Below, piece by piece: positions 45,055-55,893 of a DNA stretch of 64,000 nt. A model generated the notes under the pieces. That model made no database searches, was not told where the DNA came from, and saw only the letters and a list, made by a program, of their open reading frames with translations. Position 1 is the stretch's first letter, and every line of letters begins with the position of its first letter. A program made the position numbers and the translations under genes. Source of the DNA: Symsagittifera roscoffensis (lineage: Eukaryota; Xenacoelomorpha; Acoela; Convolutidae); contig NC_087064.1 in the NCBI RefSeq assembly GCF_963678635.1, positions 56,118,338 through 56,182,337 on the forward strand. Direction: 5' to 3'.

Positions 45055-48000
45055 CTGAAAAGCAACTCAACAGCCTCGAATTTCGCCTTAAAAGTAAACC
45101 TGATTTAAGGGAGAAATACCGCGCAACAGTCATCACTGACTTAGAAAAGGGCTTTGTCACCAAAATAGATGCAAAACATGACACTGCAATCAAATCTTGG
45201 TATTTGCCGCATCATCCAGTGACAAATGTCAACAAACCAGACAAAGTTAGACGAGTCTCAAATGCTTCCAGCATTTTTCAGGGTAAATCCCTCAACTCGA
45301 GTTTGCTCAAAGGGCCCGATCTTTTGTGCAACTTAACAGGTCTCATAATTCGCTTTCGACAAAATAAAATAGCAATATCTGCTGACATAGATGCTATGTT
45401 TATGCAAGTGCTAGTCAGCCCAAAGGATAGACCTTTTCTAAGATACCTTTGGAAAGAAAATGGTAAATTAGAAACTCACGAATATACACGACACATTTTC
45501 GGTGCCACAGACTCACCATGCGTGGCTTGCTACGCAGTACGACGATGTGCATCAGACAGTAAAAACGACTTTCCTCTGGCTTCTGAAATCATTCAACGGA
45601 ATATCTACATGGATGATTTGTATGTCACTTCGTCAACGGTAGAAGAAGCCCTCCAACAAATGACACAACTACGAGGATCTTTATCTCGAGGTGGGTTCAA
45701 CTTGAATAAGTGGAACTCAAACAGTAAACCATTCCTGGATTCAATTGATCCAAATATTTTAGTCAGCCCTAATGATCCAACGCCTAAACATCAACGAGTT
45801 CTCGGTGTTCACTGGAATACCAACACTGACTGCTACTTCATCGATAACAAAAAGTTTGTAAAAATTCTACGTATTGGCATTGCTACGCAACGGAAACTCC
45901 TGAAGTATACCGCTTCTTTATTTGACCCACTCGGAATAGTGGCTCCATTGACAATTCGGATTCGAAAAGTTCTCCAATCTGTTTGGTCACAAGGTGTTAA
46001 GTGGGATACTCCACTAGACACGGATAAACTTCCCGATTTCAAACTTTGGGTAGACGAAATGGAAAATTTCGAAACTGTTTCATTCCAAAGGAACTTCTTT
46101 GATAAAGAAAACCCTGCTTCAATCCAGCTTCACACGTTTTGTGATGCATCAGAATTCGCTCTCGCTGCTGTTTGCTACCTAAGAATAGTCTACAGCGACG
46201 GCTCCACATCTTTGAAGTTTATAATAGGAAAGACAAGAGTCGCTCCTATGAAACGTGTTACAATTCCCAATCTCGAGTTGCAAGCTGCAGTATATGCTGC
46301 CCAACTATCGCTCTTTGTTTCAGAGGAAATTGACCTCAAAGTTGAAAAAACTTATTTCTGGTCTGACAGTACTACTGTTTTGTATTGGCTGCGAACACCT
46401 AAAATACGACACAAAATTTTCGTCGCTAATCGGCTTCAGAAAATTTTAGACGTTTCTAAACCTGAACAGTGGTTTCACGTTCCAACTCTGCTAAATCCTG
46501 CTGACGACGGTACCAGAGGATACATTGCTTTAGAAATGACCTCAAGCTGTCGGTGGCTACTAGGACCGGAATTTCTGTTGAACGATTCTTCTCAATGGCC
46601 TTCACAGGAAAACATTCGGCTTGAGAACATCCCTTTATTCGTTACTTCATTAGAGTCTAAATTTGAGCCTATATTTGACATCAAACGCTTCAGCAACTGG
46701 AAAAGACTAATACGGACAGTTGCATACTGCTTCTTATTCGCAGAAAATCTCAAACGGAAGATCAACAAACAGTCGAAGGTCGATCTTCAACTCTTGCATC
46801 TAACGAAATCGCACTTTCTCATAATTAAAACTGCCCAAAGGACAGATTTTGTCTCTGAAATTTCAGACATCAAAAAAGAAAAACCAATTGAAGGCAAAAG
46901 TAGACTTCGAACATTAGCACCGTTTGTGGACAACTTCGGTATCCTGCGTTCTCGTGGACGTCTCACGCGTGCCCCTATCATGCTATCAGCTAGATATCCA
47001 ATCATTCTCGCTGGTGAAAACCCCAATGTTCGCCTGCTGTTAGCTAACATCCATGTTCTACATTCCCACTGCGGAAAGGAACAAGCAATTGCCATAGCAC
47101 AGGAAAACTACTGGATTCTTCGCTGCCGCGTCATGCTGAAAAGTATCATACACAGTTGTATACCCTGCAGAAGAATGCAACAACAAGTCGACTACCCTCA
47201 GATGTCAGATCTTCCAATTGATCGACTGCCATCAAAAAATCATTTTCCTTTTGCAACGACTGGATTGGACTACGTTGGACCTTTTCCCATCATCCTTCAA
47301 GGAAAACAATACCAAGCGTATATTTTACTGTTCACATGCTTAGTGATCAGAGCTGTGCATCTTGAAATCTCATTAGGACTATCGACAGACAGCACTCTTC
47401 TTTGTATCAGACACTTTTTTGCCCGGCGAGGAAAACCATCGAAAATGGTTTCTGATTGTGGGACAAGTTTTGTGGGCTCCAATTCTGAGCTGAAGAAATG
47501 TCTAGACAACTTGGAAAAGAACAAAGAATTTGTGGAAAGCATCAATCAGCTGGACGTATCACTCGAATGGAAATTCAACCCTCCTGTGGCCCCTCATTTT
47601 GGTGGTTCTTGGGAACGACTAGTTCAGATATTTAAACTTTCCCTGTACAAAGTCATCGGATCAAGAACACTCTCCTATGAAACACTGGCTACTTTCACGA
47701 CCGAAATTGAATCAACCATGAATTCACGACCTTTAACCAATGTGTCTGACGACATCAAAGATGATCTGCCTCTCACTCCCAACCATTTCCTTCTTGGTCG
47801 TGGAACTCCAAATTTACCGCCTGGTATCTTCAAGGACAAGGATTTATCTCTGTCAAAATCATGGAAAGCATCCCAACTACTCGCAGATCACTTCTGGAAT
47901 CGCTTTCTTCGAGAGTACTTACCAGGTCAGCAGAAACGATCAAAGTGGACTTCTGCGACTTCCAATTTGCAACCCGACGACATGGTCTGGATGTTGGAGG

Positions 48001-48155
48001 ATTTTACACCTCGTGGACTGTGGCCTCTTGCTAAAGTGGTGGAAACCTTTCCTGGACAAGATGGAATAGTCCGCTCAGTGAAGCTGAAAACGCCAACTGG
48101 ATTCAAAGTTCGACCTGTGGTCAAATTGAGCCGCGTTTTCCCAGTTTCGCAGTAA
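45015..48155 (+). CDS. BEL/Pao reverse transcriptase, RNase H and integrase
   Basis: An open 1046-codon frame, shifted relative to the gag-protease frame, so it starts by frameshift decay and not at its own start. Domains in order: RT with DIDAMFMQV and YMDD at residues 198-201; RNase H-like region with TFCDASEFALAAVCY and WSDSTTVLYW; integrase zinc domain (HVLHSHCGKE ... SCIPCRRM); integrase core with Asp 752 (GLDYVG), Asp 814 (SDCGTSF) and Glu 867 (GGSWERLV); and a C-terminal DUF5641-type region (LQPDDMVWMLEDFTPRGLWP). The core has Cys where most relatives have Asn after the second Asp. All catalytic residues are present and this part is intact. Confidence 0.93.
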   Translation: MERGTDLPNNRWLAEKQLNSLEFRLKSKPDLREKYRATVITDLEKGFVTKIDAKHDTAIKSWYLPHHPVTNVNKPDKVRRVSNASSIFQGKSLNSSLLKGPDLLCNLTGLIIRFRQNKIAISADIDAMFMQVLVSPKDRPFLRYLWKENGKLETHEYTRHIFGATDSPCVACYAVRRCASDSKNDFPLASEIIQRNIYMDDLYVTSSTVEEALQQMTQLRGSLSRGGFNLNKWNSNSKPFLDSIDPNILVSPNDPTPKHQRVLGVHWNTNTDCYFIDNKKFVKILRIGIATQRKLLKYTASLFDPLGIVAPLTIRIRKVLQSVWSQGVKWDTPLDTDKLPDFKLWVDEMENFETVSFQRNFFDKENPASIQLHTFCDASEFALAAVCYLRIVYSDGSTSLKFIIGKTRVAPMKRVTIPNLELQAAVYAAQLSLFVSEEIDLKVEKTYFWSDSTTVLYWLRTPKIRHKIFVANRLQKILDVSKPEQWFHVPTLLNPADDGTRGYIALEMTSSCRWLLGPEFLLNDSSQWPSQENIRLENIPLFVTSLESKFEPIFDIKRFSNWKRLIRTVAYCFLFAENLKRKINKQSKVDLQLLHLTKSHFLIIKTAQRTDFVSEISDIKKEKPIEGKSRLRTLAPFVDNFGILRSRGRLTRAPIMLSARYPIILAGENPNVRLLLANIHVLHSHCGKEQAIAIAQENYWILRCRVMLKSIIHSCIPCRRMQQQVDYPQMSDLPIDRLPSKNHFPFATTGLDYVGPFPIILQGKQYQAYILLFTCLVIRAVHLEISLGLSTDSTLLCIRHFFARRGKPSKMVSDCGTSFVGSNSELKKCLDNLEKNKEFVESINQLDVSLEWKFNPPVAPHFGGSWERLVQIFKLSLYKVIGSRTLSYETLATFTTEIESTMNSRPLTNVSDDIKDDLPLTPNHFLLGRGTPNLPPGIFKDKDLSLSKSWKASQLLADHFWNRFLREYLPGQQKRSKWTSATSNLQPDDMVWMLEDFTPRGLWPLAKVVETFPGQDGIVRSVKLKTPTGFKVRPVVKLSRVFPVSQ

Positions 48156-48410
48156 CCAAGCTCCAAATAGCTAACCAACCAAATAATCACGCAACTCAGC
48201 CTTCAACATATCAACTCGACAAAGATGAACAAATCTACGACTCTTCAATTCAACTAAGACAATCAGCTCAACGATAGACAAACCAAGATGAAGATGAAAA
48301 AGAACAATTTCTGGTTCCCTTATCTACTGGTTCCCTTATCTTTGTATTTTTACCGTATCCTTACTATTTTATTCAATACTTTATTTGCAAACTCGGCAAA
48401 TGTGGGCGGG
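48156..48410 (+). promoter_or_regulatory. BEL/Pao 3' UTR and polypurine tract
   Basis: Short noncoding region after pol, ending in TGTGGGCGGG (48401-48410) directly before the LTR's TGTTAATT. The G-rich stretch is the probable plus-strand primer. Confidence 0.65.
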
Positions 48411-48837
48411 TGTTAATTGTAAACAATTAAGGTCACCTTTCTCTCAACTTGACTTTTGACATTACAGCCAAGCTGACTGACTCGTTTCTCTCAACTTTTC
48501 AAAAACAGCATGACTTACAAGAAAATGACAAACTTTCAGGTAAAACAATGTTTCAATTTATACGAAAACTCGGGATTAATATCAACTTTTCTGAATAACC
48601 CCCTTATTAACAGTTCCCCTTTTCTAACGTTCGCCTTCTAGTATTCCCCGTACCATGTAATATAATATCCCTATTTATGATATTATATTTACCTTAGTTT
48701 TATCCCTGATTTACTATTGTATTATTTTTCATGTACTTACTCAACTGATGCCCAACTGCATGGAACTCCTTTGACTCAACCCTTAAAACTACCGTTACTA
48801 ACAATTGGTGTACTACTCTCCTCAGATAAGTTACCCA
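48411..48837 (+). repeat. BEL/Pao 3' LTR
   Basis: Same 427-bp sequence as 39962-40388, with one substitution. It starts after the G-rich tract and ends TTACCCA. Confidence 0.95.
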
Positions 48838-49292
48838 AATATTATAGTAGTCAAAACTAAAAAAAAAAGTTTTCAGGAACTCGATCCTTCCATCAAATTT
48901 TGAGCTGATGATAGTGATTGCGAGTTTTAACAAAAATCATCGTTGGATGCCTATAGTTTTTTTATTCTCAAGGCTTTTTATTGCTAACTATTTTGCCAAA
49001 ACAACTAAGGATACAGCAGATGACGTGTCATTACTTTGATGAACCACACAAATGATGAAACAAAACTTGAAAATCCCTTAAATTTTCTACTAAAATTTTG
49101 TATTATATAAAATTCATGTATATGTCAAAAGATATAGCTTTAGGAGAAAGCTGATGATGTAACATTAAAATGATGAATCATACAGCTTATGCTGAGAGTA
49201 ATCTTGAACAATGCCCATTTTTTAAACTCAATGTTTTATGCTAAGCGGTCAAAAAATCAATCCTTAATGAGATAGCAGATTAGTAAACATAT
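48838..49292. other. Nothing recognised
   Basis: AT-rich spacer between the BEL/Pao element and the 1.4-kb tandem duplication. No repeat or coding signal identified. Confidence 0.4.
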
Positions 49293-50692
49293 CCTTAAAG
49301 CGTTCAACTACATTTGATACGACCAAGATCTAATAATGCGAATTTTCATGCATAGTTTTTGATGCTGATCAAAATTTTTCCTTATATGGTTGGTCCAAAA
49401 AACCAATGGTTAATGAGATAGGAGATAATGATGATGACTCTTACTCCATATTTCGACGCAAAAGTCGAATAGATCTAATTTGAAAAAAAAAACAGTTTGC
49501 AACGCTCAGCAACTTTTCATGCTCTTGTTAATGGCTCAAAAACTATTAGTTTATACGAAAGCAGGTAATGTCACATTATTTTGGCGAGCCATACTACATT
49601 AGATGTGGCACCCTCGAACAGAGAAACTTTTTCTATATGGAATTTTTGATGGTGACCAATTTCTACGTTCCAAAAAATTCCACTCGAGCTCAAATATTCT
49701 GTTACTTTTGTTACGCAAGTCGGAACAAAAAGTATATATTTTGTAAGAAACTGACATATGCCATTATTTCAAAGCTATTGCAACTCAGCCAATAAAGAAT
49801 TGTTTGGACTTTTCGTGAAACAATTACAGTCAAACAGAACAATATTTTTCTTTATTCGAAACTGAAAGTATTCATCATCTCTTACATACAAAATGAAAAC
49901 ACATAATTTAAAAATTTGTTGAACGCGTTAATTCAAAAAAAAAAATTTAAGAGTTGGCTTTTTAAGAAATTTGTTTGCCCAAATTTTGAACAATCGGACT
50001 ATCGTTTGTTCGAAAATTGTGTTTCGTTCGAGTTTCGTTCAAAATTCGAGGACAAAATTTCCCATAATTACCCGCAAACTCTGCATAAAACATTGAACCA
50101 GTTTATTGGTAAGTCCATCAGGAATAATAAGACTATGATAAACTTCTATCACTTCCTTAATTATAATCAAGGCGCAGGAATAAGAACAAAAAAAACTGAA
50201 TTTTCAAAAAACTTCAAACAATTAAATTACCATATAAAACGATGCAGAAAGCTTTAAAAAACTCTGACAACATTCTAATTAAAAATATTGCAACATATTG
50301 GAGCTTTAGGAACAATGGAAAGTAAATTAGACTAACAGACCAAAATTTATAAAATACAATTGGGAACACAGAAGCTGAAAGTTATAAACTTTTTCAAAAA
50401 ATTAAGCCAACCTTACGAGGCCAAACAGCACTGGATAGGCGCACAATTTTGTGTGTGTAGCAATCCAAGTCTTCAAACTTGTTAAGCTAGCTTTTGTCAG
50501 AAAAATCAAGGGAAACGAAAAATAAAAGAAGAACAACGTTGGCGTGAATACCTTTTTGCGGGATTCGCTAGCAACTCACAAAATCTACAGTTTCGCCTCT
50601 TGTATGACCGAAAATTATACTGTCAAAAATGAAAAAAAAAACGACACGTACATTTTTTCAGAATTTTTTTTGGTTATTATTTCATAACGTTT
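49293..50692. repeat. 1.4-kb tandem duplication, unit 1
   Basis: Starts CTTAAAGCG and is followed head-to-tail by a second copy at 50693. Near 49676-49726 it carries the end of the foldback family in diverged form (GAGCTCAAATATTCTGTTAC, then CAAGTCGGAACA). The open frames are short, AT-rich and not conserved between copies, so I do not call a gene. Confidence 0.85.
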
Positions 50693-52119
50693 GCTTAAAG
50701 CGTCCAACTACATTTGATACGACCAAGATCAAATAATGCGAATTTTCATGCATAGTTTTTGATGCTGATCAAAATTTTTCCTTATATGTGTGGTCCAAAA
50801 AACCAATGGTTAATGAGATAGGAGATAATGATGATGACTCTTACTCCATATTTCGACGCAAAAGTCAAATAGATCTAATTTGAAAAAAAAAAACAGTTTG
50901 CAACGCTCAGCAACTTTTCATGCTCTTGTTAATGGCTCAAAAACTATTAGTTTATACGAAAGCAGGTAATGTCACATTATTTTGGCGAGTCATACTACAT
51001 TAGATGTGGCACTACATTAGATGTGGCACCCTCGAACAAAGAAACTTTTTCTATATGGAATTTTTGATGGTGACCAATTTCTACGTTCCAAAAAATTCCA
51101 CTCGAGCTCAAATATTCTGTTACTTTTGTTACGCAAGTCGGAACAATAAGTATAAATTTTGTAAGAAACTGACATATGCCATTATTTCAAAGCTATTGCA
51201 ACTCAGCCAATAAAGAATTCTTTGGACTTTTCGTGAAACAATTACAGTCAAACAGACCAATATTTTTCTTTATTCGAAACTGAAAGTATTCATCATCTCT
51301 TACATACAAAATGAAAACACATAATTTAAAAATTTGTTGAACGCGTTAATTCAAAAAAAAAATTTAAACGTTGGCTTTTTAAGAAATTTGTTTGCCTAAA
51401 TTTTGAACAATCGGACTATCGTTTGTTCGAAAATTGTGTTTCGTTCGAGTTTCGTTCAAAAATTGAGGCCAAAATTTCCCATAATTACCCGCAAACTCTG
51501 CATAAAACATTGAACCAGTTTATTGGTAAGTCCATCATAAGACTAGGAATAATAAGACTATGATAAAATTCTATCACTTCCTTAATTATAATCAAGGCGA
51601 AGGAAAAAGAACAAAAAAACTGAATTTTCAAAAAATTTCTAACAATTAAATTATCATATAAAACGATGCAGAAAGCTTTAAAAAACTCTGACAGCATTCT
51701 AATTAAAAATATGGCAACATATTGGAGCTTTAGGCACAATGGAAAGTAAATAAGACTAACAGACCAAAATTTACAAAATACAATTGGGAACACAGAAGCT
51801 AAAACCTATAAACTTTTTCAAAAAATTTAGCCAACCTTACGCGGCCAAACAGCACTGGATAGGCGCACAATTTAGTGTGTGTAGCAATCCAAGTCTTCAA
51901 ACTTGTTCAGCTAGCTTTTGTCAGAAAAATCAAAGGAAACGAAAAATAAAAGAAGAACAACGTTGGCGTGAATACCTTTTTACGGGATTCGCTAGCAACT
52001 CACAAAATCTACAGTTTGGCCTCTTGTATGACCGAAATTTATACTGTCAAAAATGAAAAAAAAAAACGACAGGGTTATTTTTTCAGAATTTTTTTTGGTT
52101 ATTATTCCATAAAGTTTGA
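50693..52119. repeat. 1.4-kb tandem duplication, unit 2
   Basis: Second copy of 49293-50692, offset by 1400 bp at the start. It is slightly longer because ACTACATTAGATGTGGC is repeated at about 50994-51028. Substitutions are scattered, so the duplication is of moderate age. Confidence 0.85.
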
Positions 52120-53049
52120 AACATTTCAACAAAATCGCCGACGCGTCATCTTGAAAATGTCAAAACATCACTAGAGTATAGCCAGTTTCTACCCAGAGGC
52201 AAAACAGAGCTTCGCATTTCCTTCGATACAGAACAAAACAGCCGCTAAGTCAAAAACAAAATCAAAAAATTAAAAACATTATATCTACCCAAATGAAGAA
52301 AGCTATCTTCAAAAAAGACAGGACAGAAGAAATGTGAAATTAGCCGTGAGAGAAAACTTGCCATGCGGGAACAAAGCTGAAAATACCTGAACTGAAACCC
52401 TTCAAGACAAAAAAAATCAAAAATGTTTTCCAAGTTGCAGTTCCAATCAAAATACAAACATGCGCGCAAATTTGTTTTCGCTTATCAAAAGAAATTTTTC
52501 TTGAGATGTTATTGCCGAAGAAAGAACTTGAAAAACTAATAAAAATGTAACACAAAAGACTTTTTTGTTAAAACAAAATTTTAAATCCAAGTAGGGTTGA
52601 TTTTGACCATTGCAAATTTGGGGCTGGAGTCTTTAGGAAACAAAAATATTGGTTAAATTAGCCGACAGAGTTAAAGCTGACCACAACAAGCTGAAAGTCG
52701 AATAAAACATTTCGACAAAATCTTATTTAAAAAAATTATAAACATATACTGCCAACAACGAGCCCCTGAGTACCATATATTTACTGATCGCAAGGTGGTA
52801 CATACCATTTGGGTTAAACCGAGAGCTACTAAGACATATTGAGTATACAAAACTAAACCGAGAGCTTACTCGACAGCGATAAAGCTGAAAAACAACAAGC
52901 AAAACAAATTATCGAATTATGAATCGAAAAGAATCGAAATACCCGGACAAAAAAAAGCATCAAAAGAAAAATAGTCGAGCAGCGACAAAGCCGCAAATAC
53001 CTGAACAGAAAACCCTCGAAGCTGGAAAAAAATGAAGGACTAAAAAATA
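52120..53049. other. Nothing recognised
   Basis: AT-rich sequence with no repeat shared elsewhere in the window and only short open frames. Confidence 0.4.
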
Positions 53050-53200
53050 ATCAAAAAATTTTAAGTCCGCAATTTGGCCGCAACAGGGTCTTTGCAGTGC
53101 TTTCTTGTAGTGCGGGAAATCTTTCGAAATTTTCTTGAAAGTCCGCCCCCCCCCCCACTTCGAGAAAATCTTAGATCCGCCCTTGATGAGGTGATGAGGA
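53050..53200. repeat. Dispersed repeat with C-rich end, copy 1
   Basis: Shares with about 54540-54710 the order CAG-GCTCTTTGTAATGCTTT-like block, GGAAAATC-like block and TTGAAA(A/G)TCCGCCCCC, followed by an AGAAAATC.TAGA block. It includes a run of about a dozen C near 53145. It is an old repeat of unknown type. Confidence 0.5.
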
Positions 53201-54530
53201 GTCTTGTTATAGAACACCAGGCAAGATAGCTTTCGAAATACATTGGGCCAAAAAAAGGAATGAATCTCTCTAATTTGTTTCCGAAATAGACTTTTTTATA
53301 ATTGCCAGTTTTAACTGCGTAGCAATTCCTAAGACATATAATCTAGTTGATTTACAATATTCCCAGGATTAAAATTTCTCCGAACACGATTACCAAAAAG
53401 ATCTTAGTTTGACAAAATAAATGTCAATAGCAAAATCTTGATTCAGAATCGCTCCGATCGTGTTTTGAGTCAGTTTTAGGTGTCAGCCAACAAAAATATG
53501 AAAAAAAAATCGTTAGATAAACTAAACACCTGGAATATAAGGACGCTCGACATGCTACTGTGAAATTAAATTGTTTTATCACCTTGGTTCATTGGCGACC
53601 AATTGAATAAAGTTCCTGAATTTTGTATGAAAAACTTGATCAAAAAGGCGTTAATTGTACAAACAATTACTTGACAAACAACTTGACAAACAATCCAGTT
53701 GTGAGGTTGTGCTGCCATAAAAGGCACTAAACAGTCATTTTTCATTTATTTTTAGTAAAATCAAGGTTCACAAAGAGCAGTACCACATTTGAGAAGGTTT
53801 GTCATTCAGGAAAAAATAAAAAATTGTTTTTTTTCGCTCTTGGTTAAAATGTTTTCAAAGAATTGCCTCCATCAATCCTCAAACAACTCTCAATGATTAG
53901 AGCACCTAAACAGTTGAAATCAAAATGAATCCAAGGAAACCGAAAAAGTTCTAAGCGGGCAATACAAGTCTCTACGCTCCGTTCACTGAAGGTTTTCAAC
54001 ATAGCCAACAAGAAATAAACAAAATGTCACTGAACGCAGTGAAAACACTTACATCGGTCGTTTTGAGTTTTTTCAAGATGACAGAAAAATTCTTCCGGCC
54101 GAACTTAAATTTATTTTCAAAAAGCGAAGATAATTAGGATATCCAATTACGAGAGCTGAAAGAGCTCAAAAAATTCAAACGACTTCTAGTTTCCAAAATG
54201 CAATTTAATTTTTTAAATAATCGTAAACAGAAAAATCCACATCCCTTCATTGATTAAACATTACCTTTTTGGATGAAATTCTATAAAACTACTTCAAGTA
54301 CTCAGTTGCATCCAGCGGCGGATTCGACCTCCTGCCGACCCAAGGGGTCCACCTTTGTACTAATCTTTTCAAAGGTAGACATCCATTTTCGGTAACGGTC
54401 CCTAAAAATTTTCTAAAGGCGCCTTAAGCGCCAATATATACTATTTTTGAGGGGGTACCGCGGGCCAAAAAAATCGCAATTTTTTGGTCAAAATTTTCCA
54501 AAAATTGCCTTAAAACGCCTTTTTCGACCT
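53201..54530. other. Nothing recognised
   Basis: AT-rich spacer between the two copies of the C-rich dispersed repeat. A 13-mer, ACTTGACAAACAA, is locally doubled near 53670. No coding signal. Confidence 0.35.
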
Positions 54531-54715
54531 GTTTTTTTTTTCTTTTTAATTTTGCCTGCGGCGGAAAAATTTTGGCGAAAACAGGCTCTTTGTAATGCTT
54601 TGAGAGACCTCGGAAAATCAATTTGGTTGATCAAAAGAAAAGGTCGACGAAATTTTTTTGAAAATCCGCCCCCTCTCAAGAAAATCCTAGAACCAACCCT
54701 GCACGACTTGGATAC
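54531..54715. repeat. Dispersed repeat with C-rich end, copy 2
   Basis: Diverged relative of 53050-53200 in the same orientation. Open frames here on both strands are low-complexity. Confidence 0.5.
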
Positions 54716-55364
54716 TGTTAACGAACTGAATTAGCCTATACTTTTTTGGGTAAAACCCTTTGCCAATGAATCCACATATTTAACGATACATGGTTAGCGC
54801 GATGATTGAGACGGATAGAACTGGGTATAAAGTATTTAAAAAAATGAAACTATGTTTTTGAAAGAACGAAAAGATCAATTTCAGACAAACATCCATCCAA
54901 CACTTCCAGAAACAATTTTCGAGTGGCCACTGGGCCGACAAGACGCTCATTGAGCTGAAAACATGCAATGCTAAAAGAAAAATTTCCGATTAAAAATTGA
55001 AAGCAATTTAGTTTTCATTTTTTATAACTTTACACCACAGCCGATTCAGTAGTTTCAAAAATATTCAATTTTTGGATTTCAAACGACGTAAGCTAGATTG
55101 GCTAAGCCGATAAAACATAAGCCAAAACCATAATACTTTTTAAAAATCAAAAATACAAGTTGGCATTCAAAATTCCGGTTAATTTTCAAAATAAGAGTCG
55201 AAGAAGTTCAAACCCGAAACAAATATATTTGCTTTGGAAGCGAATTCGACAAAAACTAAATGGACACACGAAAATACGACAAATCAGTTCTTCGCAGAAT
55301 AATTTTTTCAAACTTCGTACATAATGAAATAATTAAGGTGGGGTCTGGACACTAACCCCAGACC
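54716..55364. other. Nothing recognised
   Basis: AT-rich sequence between the dispersed repeat and the 3' end of the LINE. Confidence 0.4.
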
Positions 55365-55893
55365 TTAGATAGTATAGTAGTATAGTTTATTAGGAGAGTA
55401 ATATTATACAGACAGGTAAACAATAAACCGCATGTACAAATCAAACCCACCAAGGATCATGCAAACAGCTATGCAGCTTATCGAGGCATGACCCTGAAAA
55501 AACCTATGACAGAAGTTGCGAGATAGTATCCGACTTGATGATTCAAAAAAATAAATCTAGAAGATCTCCATTATCTTTAAGAAACAATGAAAACAGTTTT
55601 TTGAAATACCCATTTAGTTGATGCTCAGTTAGTTGATTTAGGTTATCTGGTATCAGCTCGTTTGATTTCAAAAAATTTCAAACATTTAAGAGACACATTT
55701 TCCATGAACGTTGCATTATTTGTGTTCTAGTTTTCATGATTGGTAAAGTTTTTGCCACAGAGGCCCGAGTAACCCGACGGTTTTTCAGAGAATCCAAATT
55801 AAAAGTTTCAAGGGGAGTTTAACCACGAAGTTGATTAAAAGTTTCTTTGAATATTTGTCTGAAATATAAGTCAAAAACGGTGTCAATCTCAAA

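Larger units (their letters stand above)
39962..48837 (+). mobile_element. BEL/Pao LTR retrotransposon, young but broken
   Basis: 427-bp LTRs (39962-40388, 48411-48837) that differ at one base flank a 2.2-kb leader, gag-protease (42571-45054) and RT-RNase H-integrase (45015-48155) in BEL/Pao order. A primer-binding site and polypurine tract are in place. The near-identical LTRs mean a recent insertion, yet the coding region has TGA at 42700, TAG at 44464 and a frameshift near 45020-45050. No matching target-site duplication is visible at the ends. The element may have recombined, or the duplication has been lost. Confidence 0.93.
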
